Below, one piece after another: positions 8,383 through 16,787 of a stretch of 35,957 nt of DNA. Position 1 is the stretch's first letter. The number at the start of each line of letters is the position of its first letter. The notes below the pieces were generated by a model that made no database searches, was not told the origin of the DNA, and worked only from the letters and a program-made list of their open reading frames with translations. The DNA lies in contig CAZJWP010000011.1 in assembly GCA_964549745.1 (NCBI GenBank), positions 1 to 35,957 on the forward strand. Direction: 5' to 3'. The translations under genes were made by a program, and so were the position numbers. Source of the DNA: J089 sp964549745. Lineage in GTDB: Bacteria > Fidelibacterota > Marinisomatia > Marinisomatales > J089.

Positions 8383-10898
8383 TTGCTCTCAAGGGTCCGT
8401 TTAATTTTTTTGACTTCGTAAACGACGATTTCATCACCTTCCTTGTACTTATTCACGCCTTCCAGCCCAATCCCGCATTCTAATCCGTCTTTAACCTCTC
8501 GTACATCATCTTTGAACCGTTTTAAGGATATGATTGTTGCATGGTCAACCAGGACCTCATCGTCCCGAATCAATCGCGCAGTGAGATTCCTGGCGATTAA
8601 ACCGTCTACAACTTTGGCACCGGCAATGAAACCGATTTTAGGAATTTTAAATTGCGCTTGGATGACTGCCCTTCCCTTCACTTCTTCTACCTCTTCGGGT
8701 TCCAGCAATCCTTCCATGGCCATTTTTACATCTTCAAGCGCATTGTAAATAATTTTATAGCTTCGGATTTCAACACCGGCCTGCTTTGCCTGCAATTTTG
8801 CATTGGCAGATATTTGCACGTTGAAACCGATAATAACAGCGTGGGAAGCCTCCGCTAATAAAACGTCGCTTTCAGAGATCATTCCTACAGACTTCTGAAC
8901 AATATTGACACTCACTTCTTCGGTATTCAACTTCTCTATTGATTCGGATAGCGCTTCCACAGAACCATCCACATCACCTCTAATGATCAATGCAAGCTTT
9001 TTAATTGCACCTTTTTTGATCATGGCGGACATGGAGTCCAGGGAGTGTGTTGAAATTTTCTTCTGTGCGATTTCACGGGAAACACGTTGACGTTCGCTGG
9101 CGATACGTTTGAGTTCCCGTTCATTTTCGACAACAGCAAAAATATCTGCTGCTTGCGGGACATGTTCAAATCCAAGGATTTGTACAGCGTCTGATGGTCC
9201 GGCTTCGGTGATCCGTTGTCCACGTTCATTCATAATCGCCCGGACTTTTCCGGAATAATCACTGCAAATAAATGGATCGCCTATATTCAGGGTCCCTTTC
9301 TGGATCAGGACGGTCGCCATAGGACCATGTCCCTTATCCAGCCTGGAATCCACAACAGTACCACGAGCCAAAGTATCACGATTGGCTTTCAATTCCATCA
9401 ATTCGGCTTCTGCAGTGATTGAATTCAGTAAATCCTGGATTCCTTCACCGGTCTTCGCCGAAACCGCCACACTTTGGATTTTACCACCCCAGTCTTCAAC
9501 CAGGATTCCGTGATCGGACAATTCCCGTTTGACTTTGTCTATATCTGCACCTGGTTTATCAATTTTGTTGATGGCTACGATAATCGGGGAACCGGCTGCT
9601 TTGGCGTGACTGATGGCTTCAATAGTTTGAGGCATCACACTGTCATCCGCTGCTACTACCAGAATGACAATATCTGTGACCTGGGCACCACGGGCACGCA
9701 TCGCAGTAAAGGCTTCGTGGCCCGGTGTATCCAAGAAGGTAATGGATTGACCCGATTCAAGGATAACACGATAAGCACCGATATGCTGCGTAATTCCGCC
9801 GGATTCACCGGCGACAACATTGGCGCTACGAATATAATCCAGTAAAGACGTTTTTCCATGGTCCACATGTCCCATAACGGTAACAACTGCCGCCCGGGAT
9901 TCAGCATTTTCAATATCCTCTTCCGTTTCATCCAGAGAGAAAATCTCTTCGCCTACATCGGATTGTTTCTCAGCGGTATATTCATATTCCATCGCCAGTA
10001 GTTCGATGGTGTCCCATTCAAGGCGTTGGTTAATCGTGGCTAAAACACCCAGGTTAAAGCACTTTTGAATCACATTACTGGGACTCACAGAGAACAACTT
10101 TGCCAATTCATCTACACTGGCAAATTCCGGAATTTCGATTACGGGTAAGCTGCCGGCTTCGAGTTCTGTTTCTATTGACGAATCATCCCTTGATTTTTTA
10201 TACGTTTTTCTTTTCGATTTTTTATCGATTTTGGATAACGTCTGGCGAACTCGTTCCTGAACGGATTTTTGAGTTTTTCCAGAATCTTTAGATCTTGATT
10301 TACCTTTTGCCGGACGTGCACTGGTTCCGTCACCGCTTGGAATTCCGGATAGATCAATTCGTCTGAGCTTCCGTTTTTTCGATGAAATTTTGGGCGTTTT
10401 TTCTTTCTTTTTCTGCTCAGCTTTTTTTGCTTCTTCTTTTTTCTTCTCTTCGGCTGCTTTTTCTGCTGCCTTCTTCTTTTCTTCCGCCGCTTTGACTTTT
10501 TCTTCTTTTGCTTTATCAGCTTCTTCGGCGGCTCGTTTTTCGGCTTCCAGTTTTTCCTGTCGTTCTTTTTCTTTCCGGAGTTTTTCTTCCTTCGCTTCCT
10601 TCTGCTCTAAAGCACGTTGATCATCCAATGATAGAAGCTTGAAGGTCTTTTTTGTTTGTTGTTCCTGGCGAACACGAGTATCATGAATTTCACGACGGAC
10701 CTGTTCTTTCCGAATCCGGTCGATATTTTCCTTATCTTTGGAAAATTCGGATAAAATTTTCTGATGGATAACCTCATCCACCGGAGACATATGACTGGCT
10801 ATGTCGATACCTTGCGCCTTAAGAAAGGATAATATTTCCGTGTGGGAAATATTTAGTTCCTTAGCGATCTGGAAAATTCGTGTTGGACGGTTACCCAT
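8379..10898 (-). CDS. infB: Translation initiation factor IF-2
   Basis: An 839-residue GTPase that places initiator tRNA on the 30S subunit and promotes subunit joining. An N-terminal IF2N-like segment (about 5-55) is followed by a long Lys/Glu/Ala-rich, probably helical linker (about 95-170), a basic stretch, and a second IF2N region (about 252-305). The G domain has GHVDHGKT (343-350), DTPGHE (390-395) and NKID (444-447), then the C-terminal domains with RGTVVDSRLDKGHGP, GDVDGSVEAL and the fMet-tRNA-binding end ECGIGLEG. The low-complexity linker explains the long spurious plus-strand frame at 10390-10620. It overlaps rbfA and lies 8 nt after nusA. Confidence 0.98.
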   Translation of the reverse strand: MGNRPTRIFQIAKELNISHTEILSFLKAQGIDIASHMSPVDEVIHQKILSEFSKDKENIDRIRKEQVRREIHDTRVRQEQQTKKTFKLLSLDDQRALEQKEAKEEKLRKEKERQEKLEAEKRAAEEADKAKEEKVKAAEEKKKAAEKAAEEKKKEEAKKAEQKKKEKTPKISSKKRKLRRIDLSGIPSGDGTSARPAKGKSRSKDSGKTQKSVQERVRQTLSKIDKKSKRKTYKKSRDDSSIETELEAGSLPVIEIPEFASVDELAKLFSVSPSNVIQKCFNLGVLATINQRLEWDTIELLAMEYEYTAEKQSDVGEEIFSLDETEEDIENAESRAAVVTVMGHVDHGKTSLLDYIRSANVVAGESGGITQHIGAYRVILESGQSITFLDTPGHEAFTAMRARGAQVTDIVILVVAADDSVMPQTIEAISHAKAAGSPIIVAINKIDKPGADIDKVKRELSDHGILVEDWGGKIQSVAVSAKTGEGIQDLLNSITAEAELMELKANRDTLARGTVVDSRLDKGHGPMATVLIQKGTLNIGDPFICSDYSGKVRAIMNERGQRITEAGPSDAVQILGFEHVPQAADIFAVVENERELKRIASERQRVSREIAQKKISTHSLDSMSAMIKKGAIKKLALIIRGDVDGSVEALSESIEKLNTEEVSVNIVQKSVGMISESDVLLAEASHAVIIGFNVQISANAKLQAKQAGVEIRSYKIIYNALEDVKMAMEGLLEPEEVEEVKGRAVIQAQFKIPKIGFIAGAKVVDGLIARNLTARLIRDDEVLVDHATIISLKRFKDDVREVKDGLECGIGLEGVNKYKEGDEIVVYEVKKIKRTLESN

Positions 10899-10906
10899 AA
10901 ATTTTT

Positions 10907-12208
10907 TCAGTTACTTTCCCCGGTTGTGTTTACGATATCGACTGGTTCTTCAGATGCATCGTTTGCCTCTATAAAATTCTGGATGGCGGTATACATTCTA
11001 TCCAGAGTGGTTTCACCCACACCTTTAACAGCCAATAATTCATTTTCATCAGTGGCCAGAACATCGGATACAGTACGGATTCCCGCTTCACTCAAATTGT
11101 TCTTAACTGCAGACGGGAAATCCGGCACATCTTGTACCAGTGTAGAATGATCGCGTTGTTGTTTTTCGTACTCTTTTTCACCAAATGCGTCTATCCGATA
11201 GCCGGTAACTCGAGCCGCAAGATTGATATTCATTCCACTTTTTCCAATCGCTGAATCCAGTTCGTCGTCATGAAAAACGGCAACGCAATATTTCCGATCG
11301 TCATCTATAAACAACTTCACCGGTTTCGCTGGAGACAGAGCCCGGGTGATCAAAATTTCAGACTGTTCGCTAAAATTGACGATGTCTATTTTTTCATTGT
11401 TGAGTTCACGTACAATCGCCTGAATCCGACTTCCACGCATCCCCACACAGGCACCAACAGCATCAACGCGGCGATCCTGGGAAAAAACGATAATCTTCGC
11501 ACGTTCACCCGGATGCCGGGCAATCGATTTGATCTCAATAATTCCATCCTCGATCTCCGGAACTTCCATCTCAAACAATTTTTGCAAAAAATGATCGTCA
11601 CTTCTTGAAACAACAATGTCCGGTCCCTTGCTTGTCACTTCTACTGATTTCACAACAGCACGAACCGTATCGCCACGGCGATATTTTTCATTGGCAATCT
11701 GTTCTTTTTTCGGCATCCGAAGTTCGGCGTGTTCGATATTGACAAAGATATTGTCCCGCTGAACTTGGTGAACGACTCCGATAATAATCTCACCAACGCG
11801 GGTCGCATAATCCTCGTAGATATATTTACGTTCCACATCGCGGATTCGCTGGGCAAAAAACTGTTTGGCGTGTGCGATCATCCGTCTACCAAAGATTGTA
11901 GGATCCACAACCTCAACATAGGTATCGCCAACTTCCATATCCGCCAGATCGGGGTCTTTTTTCAAGACCTCTTTCAAAGTAATTTGAGTAGCCGGATTTT
12001 CAACTGTCTCAACGATTTCTTTTTCAGCGTAGATTTCAATTTCGCCTTTATCAATATTGACGATAACGCTACAATTTTCAGACGTCTCATTTTGTTTTTC
12101 AATGATGTAGAGAAATAATTGCTCCAAAATGGAACCCAATTCGGAACGCTCCACGTTTTTTTCACGTGCCAGTTCAGAAAAAACTTCGATTAATTCTCGG
12201 TTAATCAA
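10907..12208 (-). CDS. nusA: Transcription termination/antitermination protein NusA
   Basis: A 433-residue RNA-polymerase-associated factor. In order it has an N-terminal RNAP-binding domain (1-130), an S1 domain (about 135-202), two KH domains (VGACVGMRGSRI near 251-262, AIGKSGMNINLA near 320-331) and a C-terminal helix-hairpin-helix region (about 375-410, LLAVKGVGETTLDRM). The start is TTG at 12208 with GGAG five bases upstream; no better ATG precedes it. It follows rimP by 24 bp. In several bacteria NusA controls its own operon, and the hairpins ahead of rimP would be candidate targets, but that is inference. Confidence 0.97.
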   Translation of the reverse strand: MINRELIEVFSELAREKNVERSELGSILEQLFLYIIEKQNETSENCSVIVNIDKGEIEIYAEKEIVETVENPATQITLKEVLKKDPDLADMEVGDTYVEVVDPTIFGRRMIAHAKQFFAQRIRDVERKYIYEDYATRVGEIIIGVVHQVQRDNIFVNIEHAELRMPKKEQIANEKYRRGDTVRAVVKSVEVTSKGPDIVVSRSDDHFLQKLFEMEVPEIEDGIIEIKSIARHPGERAKIIVFSQDRRVDAVGACVGMRGSRIQAIVRELNNEKIDIVNFSEQSEILITRALSPAKPVKLFIDDDRKYCVAVFHDDELDSAIGKSGMNINLAARVTGYRIDAFGEKEYEKQQRDHSTLVQDVPDFPSAVKNNLSEAGIRTVSDVLATDENELLAVKGVGETTLDRMYTAIQNFIEANDASEEPVDIVNTTGESN

Positions 12209-12232
12209 AATAACTCCACCATCTAATATTTG

Positions 12233-12667
12233 TTAACGGAATTTAATGAGGACATGTGCCTGCCTAACATCCTGGAACGGTATTTGGAAAGCTTTATTGC
12301 TATGCGACAATTGGAGAATATTTTCCTCAATTTTATTCAGCTTTAATTTTTTTGGAATTCGGTCCCACTTTGGATCTAATTCCATTCGTAATTCCCGCCC
12401 AATATTCTTTTTGAATTGAAATAATTGGGTCAATGGGTAATCAATTCCCGGAGAACTGACTTCAATTTGGATTCCGTCCGGAAACATGGCCTCCACTTCA
12501 GGGTGGTTAATCACTTTTTTAGCCAACTTCGCGGTGCGATCCAAGGATACCTCAGTTTCGCTATCCACAATAATGACCCAATGATCAGTCAGCGAATCAT
12601 GCCGGACATCCAGCAGAACCAGATCTGAATCCAATATTTCTCTTAGCAGTGTTTCAAATTTTGTCAT
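12233..12667 (-). CDS. rimP: Ribosome maturation factor RimP
   Basis: A 144-residue protein of the RimP/YlxS family, needed for 30S maturation. Family signatures are VSLDRTAKLAKKV, IQIEVSSPGIDYPLTQLFQFKKNIGREL and the C-terminal SH3-like part IPFQDVRQAHVLIKFR. It is slightly shorter than many homologues but complete at both ends. It is the first gene of the nusA-infB operon, and the ATG at 12667 lies only 13 nt after a stable leader hairpin. Confidence 0.95.
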   Translation of the reverse strand: MTKFETLLREILDSDLVLLDVRHDSLTDHWVIIVDSETEVSLDRTAKLAKKVINHPEVEAMFPDGIQIEVSSPGIDYPLTQLFQFKKNIGRELRMELDPKWDRIPKKLKLNKIEENILQLSHSNKAFQIPFQDVRQAHVLIKFR

Positions 12668-12680
12668 CGTTCCAAAACGG

Positions 12681-12706
12681 AAAAGTGGGCATTTTTACCC
12701 ACTTTT
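12681..12706. terminator. Symmetric hairpin between the TPR gene and rimP (terminator or leader hairpin)
   Basis: A perfect 9-bp inverted repeat AAAAGTGGG/CCCACTTTT around an 8-nt loop. It has a T-run on either strand and so could act as an intrinsic terminator for the TPR gene. On the minus strand it also falls at the predicted 5' end of the rimP transcript, so it may instead be a leader structure. Confidence 0.6.
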
Positions 12707-12714
12707 CAGCATTA

Positions 12715-12743
12715 AATTTATCGACTTTACGAGGTTATTCCAA
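12715..12743 (-). promoter_or_regulatory. Candidate sigma-70-type promoter of rimP-nusA-infB operon
   Basis: On the minus strand TTGGAA (12738-12743) is separated by 17 nt from TAAATT (12715-12720). Both are 4/6 matches to the consensus hexamers. Transcription would begin near 12708, just before the 12681-12706 hairpin and about 40 nt upstream of rimP. Confidence 0.4.
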
Positions 12744-12756
12744 ACGAATAACCCTC
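12731..12756. other. Second inverted repeat upstream of rimP
   Basis: GAGGTTATTC pairs with GAATAACCCTC with one bulged base and a 5-nt loop. No T-run follows on the minus strand, so it is not a clear terminator. It overlaps the candidate -35 hexamer and could be an operator or mRNA 3'-end structure of the TPR gene. Confidence 0.4.
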
Positions 12757-12762
12757 TATAAT

Positions 12763-13440
12763 TCAGGTCAAGACGCTCCCCATCACTTCCTCGGCTTCGC
12801 GCTTCACATCCAAAGGTGTATCACTATTGTTAATAATTGGCTTTAATAGTCCTTCAACTTTGGACTTATTCCCCTCTAACCCGGCGTAATACTTCGCTAA
12901 AACCAACAACAGTCGATCCTTGTTTTCAGCCAGTTTTACTTTCTTTCCGGTCTTCTTTAATACACGAATTGCGTCGTTATTCTGCCCTAAAGTTTGATAT
13001 AGGTCAGAAAGCATAACCGCTGCATTGGTCAGCATAATCTCATTATCCCCTGACTTCAGGTATTTGCTAAGATATTGAACTGCAGAGTTTGTATCACCAT
13101 TCTCGTATTTCAGTTTTCCCATAAAAAAGGCGGCATGCAAACCCTCAGGCGTGCTGCCATGTTCGTCCGATAATATCTGAAGGGTATATTCAGCATTGTC
13201 CACGTCATTTTGTTGAAGGGAAATCAATGCCTGACCCATTTGTGTTGAGGTCAGATCGGTCGTATTGTGTCTCTGATGAAGCAACAGCAATCCTACTACA
13301 ATTACAACGACTACACCCGTTCCAACCTGGGTCAATAGTTTTTGTCGTGTTTGAATCCATTGCTGGGCATCATACAGGAATTCCAGCATTGGATCCTTTT
13401 TAATTTCTTTTCTCGTCAGTTTTTTCTTTGGTTTTAACAT
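12763..13440 (-). CDS. Membrane-anchored tetratricopeptide-repeat protein (YfgM-like)
   Basis: A 225-residue protein. A basic cytoplasmic N-terminus (about 1-35) is followed by one transmembrane helix (about 36-55, GTGVVVVIVVGLLLL) and a periplasmic domain with TPR-like helical pairs. Examples are QALISLQQNDVDNAEYTLQIL, AAFFMGKLKYENGDTNSAVQYLSKYL and AAVMLSDLYQTLGQNNDAIRVL. This matches the YfgM/TPR_21 architecture, whose E. coli member accompanies the SecYEG translocon and PpiD. The same role is only a possibility here. A good AAGGAG site precedes the ATG. tRNA-Arg lies 17 nt upstream and a hairpin follows the gene. Confidence 0.75.
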   Translation of the reverse strand: MLKPKKKLTRKEIKKDPMLEFLYDAQQWIQTRQKLLTQVGTGVVVVIVVGLLLLHQRHNTTDLTSTQMGQALISLQQNDVDNAEYTLQILSDEHGSTPEGLHAAFFMGKLKYENGDTNSAVQYLSKYLKSGDNEIMLTNAAVMLSDLYQTLGQNNDAIRVLKKTGKKVKLAENKDRLLLVLAKYYAGLEGNKSKVEGLLKPIINNSDTPLDVKREAEEVMGSVLT

Positions 13441-13457
13441 ATTTTTCTCCTTCCAAG

Positions 13458-13529
13458 TACCCTTGGTAGGAATCGAACCTACATCTAATCCTTAGGAGGG
13501 ACTTGTTCTATCCATTGAACTACAAGGGC
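13458..13529 (-). tRNA. tRNA-Arg (anticodon CCT)
   Basis: The minus strand folds into a 72-nt cloverleaf. The acceptor stem is GCCCTTG/CAAGGGT with a terminal G.U pair, the D arm is AGTTCAATGGATAGAAC, and the anticodon loop CTCCTAA carries CCT. The T arm is GTAGGTTCGATTCCTAC and the discriminator base is A. CCA is not encoded. It reads AGG codons and lies between gpsA and the TPR gene on the same strand. Confidence 0.95.
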
Positions 13530-13571
13530 ATCACTAAAGTTACCGTTTCTTCTAAACGCAAAAAAAGTCGA

Positions 13572-14588
13572 TTAATATGGTTTTTCTTCGGTCAGATCTC
13601 TGGTCATCAATTCCCGGACCGCTGTCTTGGCGTTCTTCCCTTCGAACAATACATGGTACACTGCCTCCGTAATTGGCATATCCACCCGGTATTTCCGGCG
13701 GAGTTGCCAGGCCGATCGTGTGGACTTAACCCCCTCTGCCACCATTTTCATACCAGATAATACTTCATCCAGTTTACCGCCTTTTCCGATCTCCTCACCC
13801 ACATAACGATTTCGACTATGACGACTCAAACAAGTAGCTATCAAATCTCCAATTCCGCTCAAGCCATAAAAAGTTTCCATATTGGCGCCCATCGCTACAC
13901 CCAAACGAGTGATTTCGGTGATTCCCCGAGTGAGCAACGCTGCTTTTGTGTTATCACCGAATCCAATACCATCACAGATACCAGCCGCAATGGCGATAAC
14001 ATTCTTTAACGAACCGCCGATCTCCGCTCCTAAAATATCAGTATTCGTATAGACACGTAAGGTCTCTGATGAAAAGACTTCCTGCACTGTTCTGGCCAAA
14101 GATTCGGAGACAGAAGACGCAACAATAGTTGTCGGAAGCCCCAATGCTACTTCCTCCGCATGCGATGGACCGTATAACGTGACAATCTGGTCCCTATTCA
14201 CACCTCCAACCTCATGGATAACCTGGCTCATGGTCAGTAGAGTATCATTTTCAATCCCTTTTGCCAGGTTCACAATAATAATCTTGGATGGAAGATTATC
14301 CTTGATCTCGTCAATCAGAATCCGGACGATATGGGAGGGAACGGCAATAACCAAAAGGTCAGGACGATCCAGCGCTGTTTCCATTTGGTCAGTAAGGAGA
14401 ATTTCGTCCGGAATAACAAGATTGGGTAGGAGGTTGTGATGCCCGGAAGATCGAATTTCCCGGATTTCCTCCGGAAATTTATGCCATGCAACAACCGCAT
14501 AACCCAATCGGTGTAAATGGGAGGCAATCGTAGCTCCCCATGAACCGAACCCCAGAACGGAGATTCGTTTTACTAAATCAGAATTCAT
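13572..14588 (-). CDS. gpsA: Glycerol-3-phosphate dehydrogenase [NAD(P)+]
   Basis: A 338-residue cytosolic enzyme that reduces dihydroxyacetone phosphate to sn-glycerol-3-phosphate, the backbone for phospholipid synthesis. The NAD(P)-binding motif VLGFGSWGATIASHL lies at about 11-25. NLAKGIE, LYGPSHAEEVALGLPT and the catalytic-lysine segment GAEIGGSLKNVIAIAAGICDGIGFGDN are all present, as is SGIGDLIATCLSRHSRN. It follows the acyl-CoA synthetase gene by 12 bp, and pgsA/pgpA elsewhere in the window use its product downstream. Confidence 0.97.
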   Translation of the reverse strand: MNSDLVKRISVLGFGSWGATIASHLHRLGYAVVAWHKFPEEIREIRSSGHHNLLPNLVIPDEILLTDQMETALDRPDLLVIAVPSHIVRILIDEIKDNLPSKIIIVNLAKGIENDTLLTMSQVIHEVGGVNRDQIVTLYGPSHAEEVALGLPTTIVASSVSESLARTVQEVFSSETLRVYTNTDILGAEIGGSLKNVIAIAAGICDGIGFGDNTKAALLTRGITEITRLGVAMGANMETFYGLSGIGDLIATCLSRHSRNRYVGEEIGKGGKLDEVLSGMKMVAEGVKSTRSAWQLRRKYRVDMPITEAVYHVLFEGKNAKTAVRELMTRDLTEEKPY

Positions 14589-14600
14589 ACTATTTTAGAG

Positions 14601-16391
14601 TTATTTTGTATAAATCGCGTCGATTTCCGTTTTGAATTTGGATTCGACTACTTTTCGTTTAACGGATAGTTTTGGTGTCAATTCACCTGTCTCAATGCTC
14701 CATGGTTCCGGGAGCAATGTAACTTTTTTCACTTTTTCATAACGGGCAAAATCGCGCATACTTTCTTCCACGACACCATTGTAGTGTGCAATTACTTTGT
14801 CATTTTTCACCAATTCTGCATGATTGTCCGTTGAAACATTGTTGGCCTTTGCCCAATCTTCCAACACATCGAATGCAGGAATAACAAGTGCAGATACAAA
14901 GTTGCGTTTATCACCAATGACAAGACACTGCTCAATGTACTTAGATTTTGTCAAGGCATTTTCCAGAGGTGCTGGAGCAATGTTTTTTCCTCCGGACGTA
15001 ACAATCAGATTCTTCTTTCGATCCGTAATTTTAAGGTAACCATCTTCGTCAAATTCACCCACATCACCAGTGTGGAACCAACCATCATCTTCCAGAACTT
15101 CCTTGGTTGCTTCCGGATTATTGTAGTATCCTTTCATCACATTGGGTCCGCGACAAATAATCTCACCATCTTCAGCGATTTTGACTTCTACATCTTCAAT
15201 GGGCGCTCCGACCGTGCCGAACTTGTACAATGTGATTCGGTTTACAGTAATCACCGGACTTGTTTCCGTCAACCCGTAGCCTTCCAGGATTGGGATATTG
15301 GCTGAGGCAAAAAATTCACCGATGTCTTTAGACAATGGCGCTCCCCCGGACACAAAGTAGCGAATTTTTCCGCCGACTCTTTCCTTAAGCTTGGAGAAAA
15401 CAAGTTTATCAGCAATTCCAAATTTGAAAGCTAAAAAACCTGTGGGTTGCTGATTCCGTTGGAGTAATTTGGCTGCTCGTCCTCCGACACCCAATGCCCA
15501 CCAGAATATTTTTTGTCTTAGCGGCGGGTCATTGCTGACTTTATCCAAAACCTTAGCATACATCTTTTCATAGAGCCGGGGTACGGATGTCATCACCGTT
15601 GGATGAACTTCCATCATGTTGTCGGCTACAGTATCGATACTTTCGGCGTAGTACACCGTACTTCCGGCTGAAAAACCTGTGTAATGTCCAACCATCCGTT
15701 CAAAGCTGTGCGATAAGGGCAGGAATGAAAGAAATACATCGGCTTCACTAACGGATATGGCTTTTCGCCCGGCCTGAATATTTGAAACAAGATTATTGTG
15801 TGTCAGCATAACCCCTTTTGGATTTCCGGTCGTACCACTGGTGTAAATCAGAGTCAGTAAATCATCTGGTTTTACTTCCTGAGCTGTGTCCCGAATGGAA
15901 AACCCTTTCTCAATTTCAGGGGCACCAAGCTTAATCACCTCTTCCATTGCAATAACATGCTCATGATCCGTCAGACTATTATTCATGGTAATGATCTTTT
16001 CGAGTTTTTTGCTTTCATCAATAAACTCAAGGATCTTTTCCGCCTGAACTTCATCTTCTGCCACAATGAATTTGGCTTCGGAGTCATCCAGAATAAATTT
16101 GATTTGGTGAGGAATTAATGTTGGGTAAACCGTGACGGAAACCGCGCTCAAACACGTGATTGCATAATCAGTGATCGCCCACCTTGGATTATTGGTTGAG
16201 ATGATGGCCACTTTATCATCTTTTCCAACCCCTAGTGTTTTAAGCCCCGAGGCGAATCCATTCACTTTTTGATAAACATCATTGAATGTAATCCCAACCC
16301 ATTGACCAGCTACTTTCTCGTAAAAAGCATCGTGATTTCCATATTGATCAACGGTATTGAAAAATAATTCAGGTATGGTCGTGTATGTCAT
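14601..16391 (-). CDS. Long-chain fatty-acid-CoA ligase (AMP-forming)
   Basis: A 596-residue member of the ANL adenylate-forming superfamily, most like FadD15/FAA1-type long-chain acyl-CoA synthetases. The P-loop is YTSGTTGNPKGVMLTHNN (about 183-200). It is followed by GYGLTETSPV, GDVGEFDEDGYLKITDRKKN with the ribose-binding Asp and hinge, and SGGKNIAPAPLEN near the end. Such enzymes activate fatty acids to acyl-AMP and then acyl-CoA for degradation or lipid synthesis. Chain length cannot be read from the sequence. GGGAG precedes the ATG. It is co-oriented with gpsA, fitting a lipid role, and its 5' side abuts the oppositely oriented tRNA-Leu. Confidence 0.93.
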   Translation of the reverse strand: MTYTTIPELFFNTVDQYGNHDAFYEKVAGQWVGITFNDVYQKVNGFASGLKTLGVGKDDKVAIISTNNPRWAITDYAITCLSAVSVTVYPTLIPHQIKFILDDSEAKFIVAEDEVQAEKILEFIDESKKLEKIITMNNSLTDHEHVIAMEEVIKLGAPEIEKGFSIRDTAQEVKPDDLLTLIYTSGTTGNPKGVMLTHNNLVSNIQAGRKAISVSEADVFLSFLPLSHSFERMVGHYTGFSAGSTVYYAESIDTVADNMMEVHPTVMTSVPRLYEKMYAKVLDKVSNDPPLRQKIFWWALGVGGRAAKLLQRNQQPTGFLAFKFGIADKLVFSKLKERVGGKIRYFVSGGAPLSKDIGEFFASANIPILEGYGLTETSPVITVNRITLYKFGTVGAPIEDVEVKIAEDGEIICRGPNVMKGYYNNPEATKEVLEDDGWFHTGDVGEFDEDGYLKITDRKKNLIVTSGGKNIAPAPLENALTKSKYIEQCLVIGDKRNFVSALVIPAFDVLEDWAKANNVSTDNHAELVKNDKVIAHYNGVVEESMRDFARYEKVKKVTLLPEPWSIETGELTPKLSVKRKVVESKFKTEIDAIYTK

Positions 16392-16427
16392 GGTTTACTC
16401 TCCCTTTACTTTTCAAGTCCAAATATA

Positions 16428-16457
16428 TTGACAAATCTTTATTCAGTCCGCTAATTT
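16428..16457 (+). promoter_or_regulatory. Possible promoter of tRNA-Leu
   Basis: A perfect TTGACA (16428-16433) lies about 50 nt upstream of the tRNA-Leu gene. The matching -10 region (around CTAATTT, 16451-16457) is poor, so the call rests on the -35 and position only. Confidence 0.3.
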
Positions 16458-16483
16458 CTTTAACCAATTCTCATCCTAAAATT

Positions 16484-16567
16484 GCCGGGGTGGCGGAACT
16501 GGTAGACGCGCCGGTCTCAAACACCGGTGGAGGCAACTCCGTGTCGGTTCGATTCCGACCCTCGGCA
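16484..16567 (+). tRNA. tRNA-Leu (anticodon CAA)
   Basis: A type-II tRNA with a long variable arm, 84 nt. The acceptor stem is GCCGGGG/CCTCGGC with one G.U pair, the D loop contains GGTAGAC, and the anticodon stem CCGGT/ACCGG encloses CTCAAAC, giving anticodon CAA. The variable arm is TGGAGGCAACTCCG, the T arm is TCGGTTCGATTCCGA and the discriminator base is A. No CCA is encoded. It is the only tRNA on the plus strand in this window and is divergent from the acyl-CoA synthetase gene. Confidence 0.96.
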
Positions 16568-16642
16568 CACGCTCCTTCCAGTGATACTTTAAGCCCCATT
16601 TTACACTTGTTTTTCAAATAATAAACTATTACTTTAACCTAC

Positions 16643-16762
16643 AAGGTGCTGGTTTAGTACCTTTGGTATGTGGTTGGGGCAGTGATTCACTTTGTTCCGA
16701 GGTCAATATGAATACTGCCCCGTTCTATTCACAAAAGAGGCCGATAATAATCGGCCTCTTTT
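16643..16762 (+). ncRNA. Candidate structured small RNA or tRNA-Leu 3' region
   Basis: This gene-free interval downstream of tRNA-Leu contains three successive inverted repeats. An 8-bp hairpin (16643-16650 with 16656-16663, one G.T pair) comes first. A second hairpin has GGGGCAGT plus ATTC pairing with GAAT plus ACTGCCCC (16676-16721, one bulged G). The 16733-16762 terminator closes the series. No open reading frame with a ribosome site is present. The layout resembles an independent small RNA, but transcription direction is unproven and no known RNA family is recognised. Confidence 0.3.
16733..16762. terminator. Bidirectional intrinsic terminator
   Basis: A perfect 12-bp stem AAAAGAGGCCGA/TCGGCCTCTTTT with a 6-nt loop, flanked by A/T runs giving a U-tract in both directions. 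It lies 25 nt after the stop codon at 16788 and closes the comEC-lepB minus-strand run. It can also stop plus-strand transcription coming from tRNA-Leu. Confidence 0.9.
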
Positions 16763-16787
16763 GTTCACTGTATTCAAATTTTCCAGC

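Noticed and set aside
10390..10620. Plus-strand open frame rich in Phe, Ser and Ala
   Set aside because: It is the mirror of the Lys/Glu/Ala-rich IF-2 linker on the other strand.
10390..10620. Repetitive tract that might be a tandem repeat or CRISPR-like array
   Set aside because: The repetition is codon-level Lys/Glu/Ala bias in infB with no fixed unit or spacers; no CRISPR array is present in the window.
13503..13760. Plus-strand open frame of 85 codons
   Set aside because: It covers part of tRNA-Arg and the gpsA 3' end on the opposite strand; no family or ribosome site.
16385..16621. Plus-strand open frame of 78 codons
   Set aside because: It reads through tRNA-Leu and has no ribosome site.
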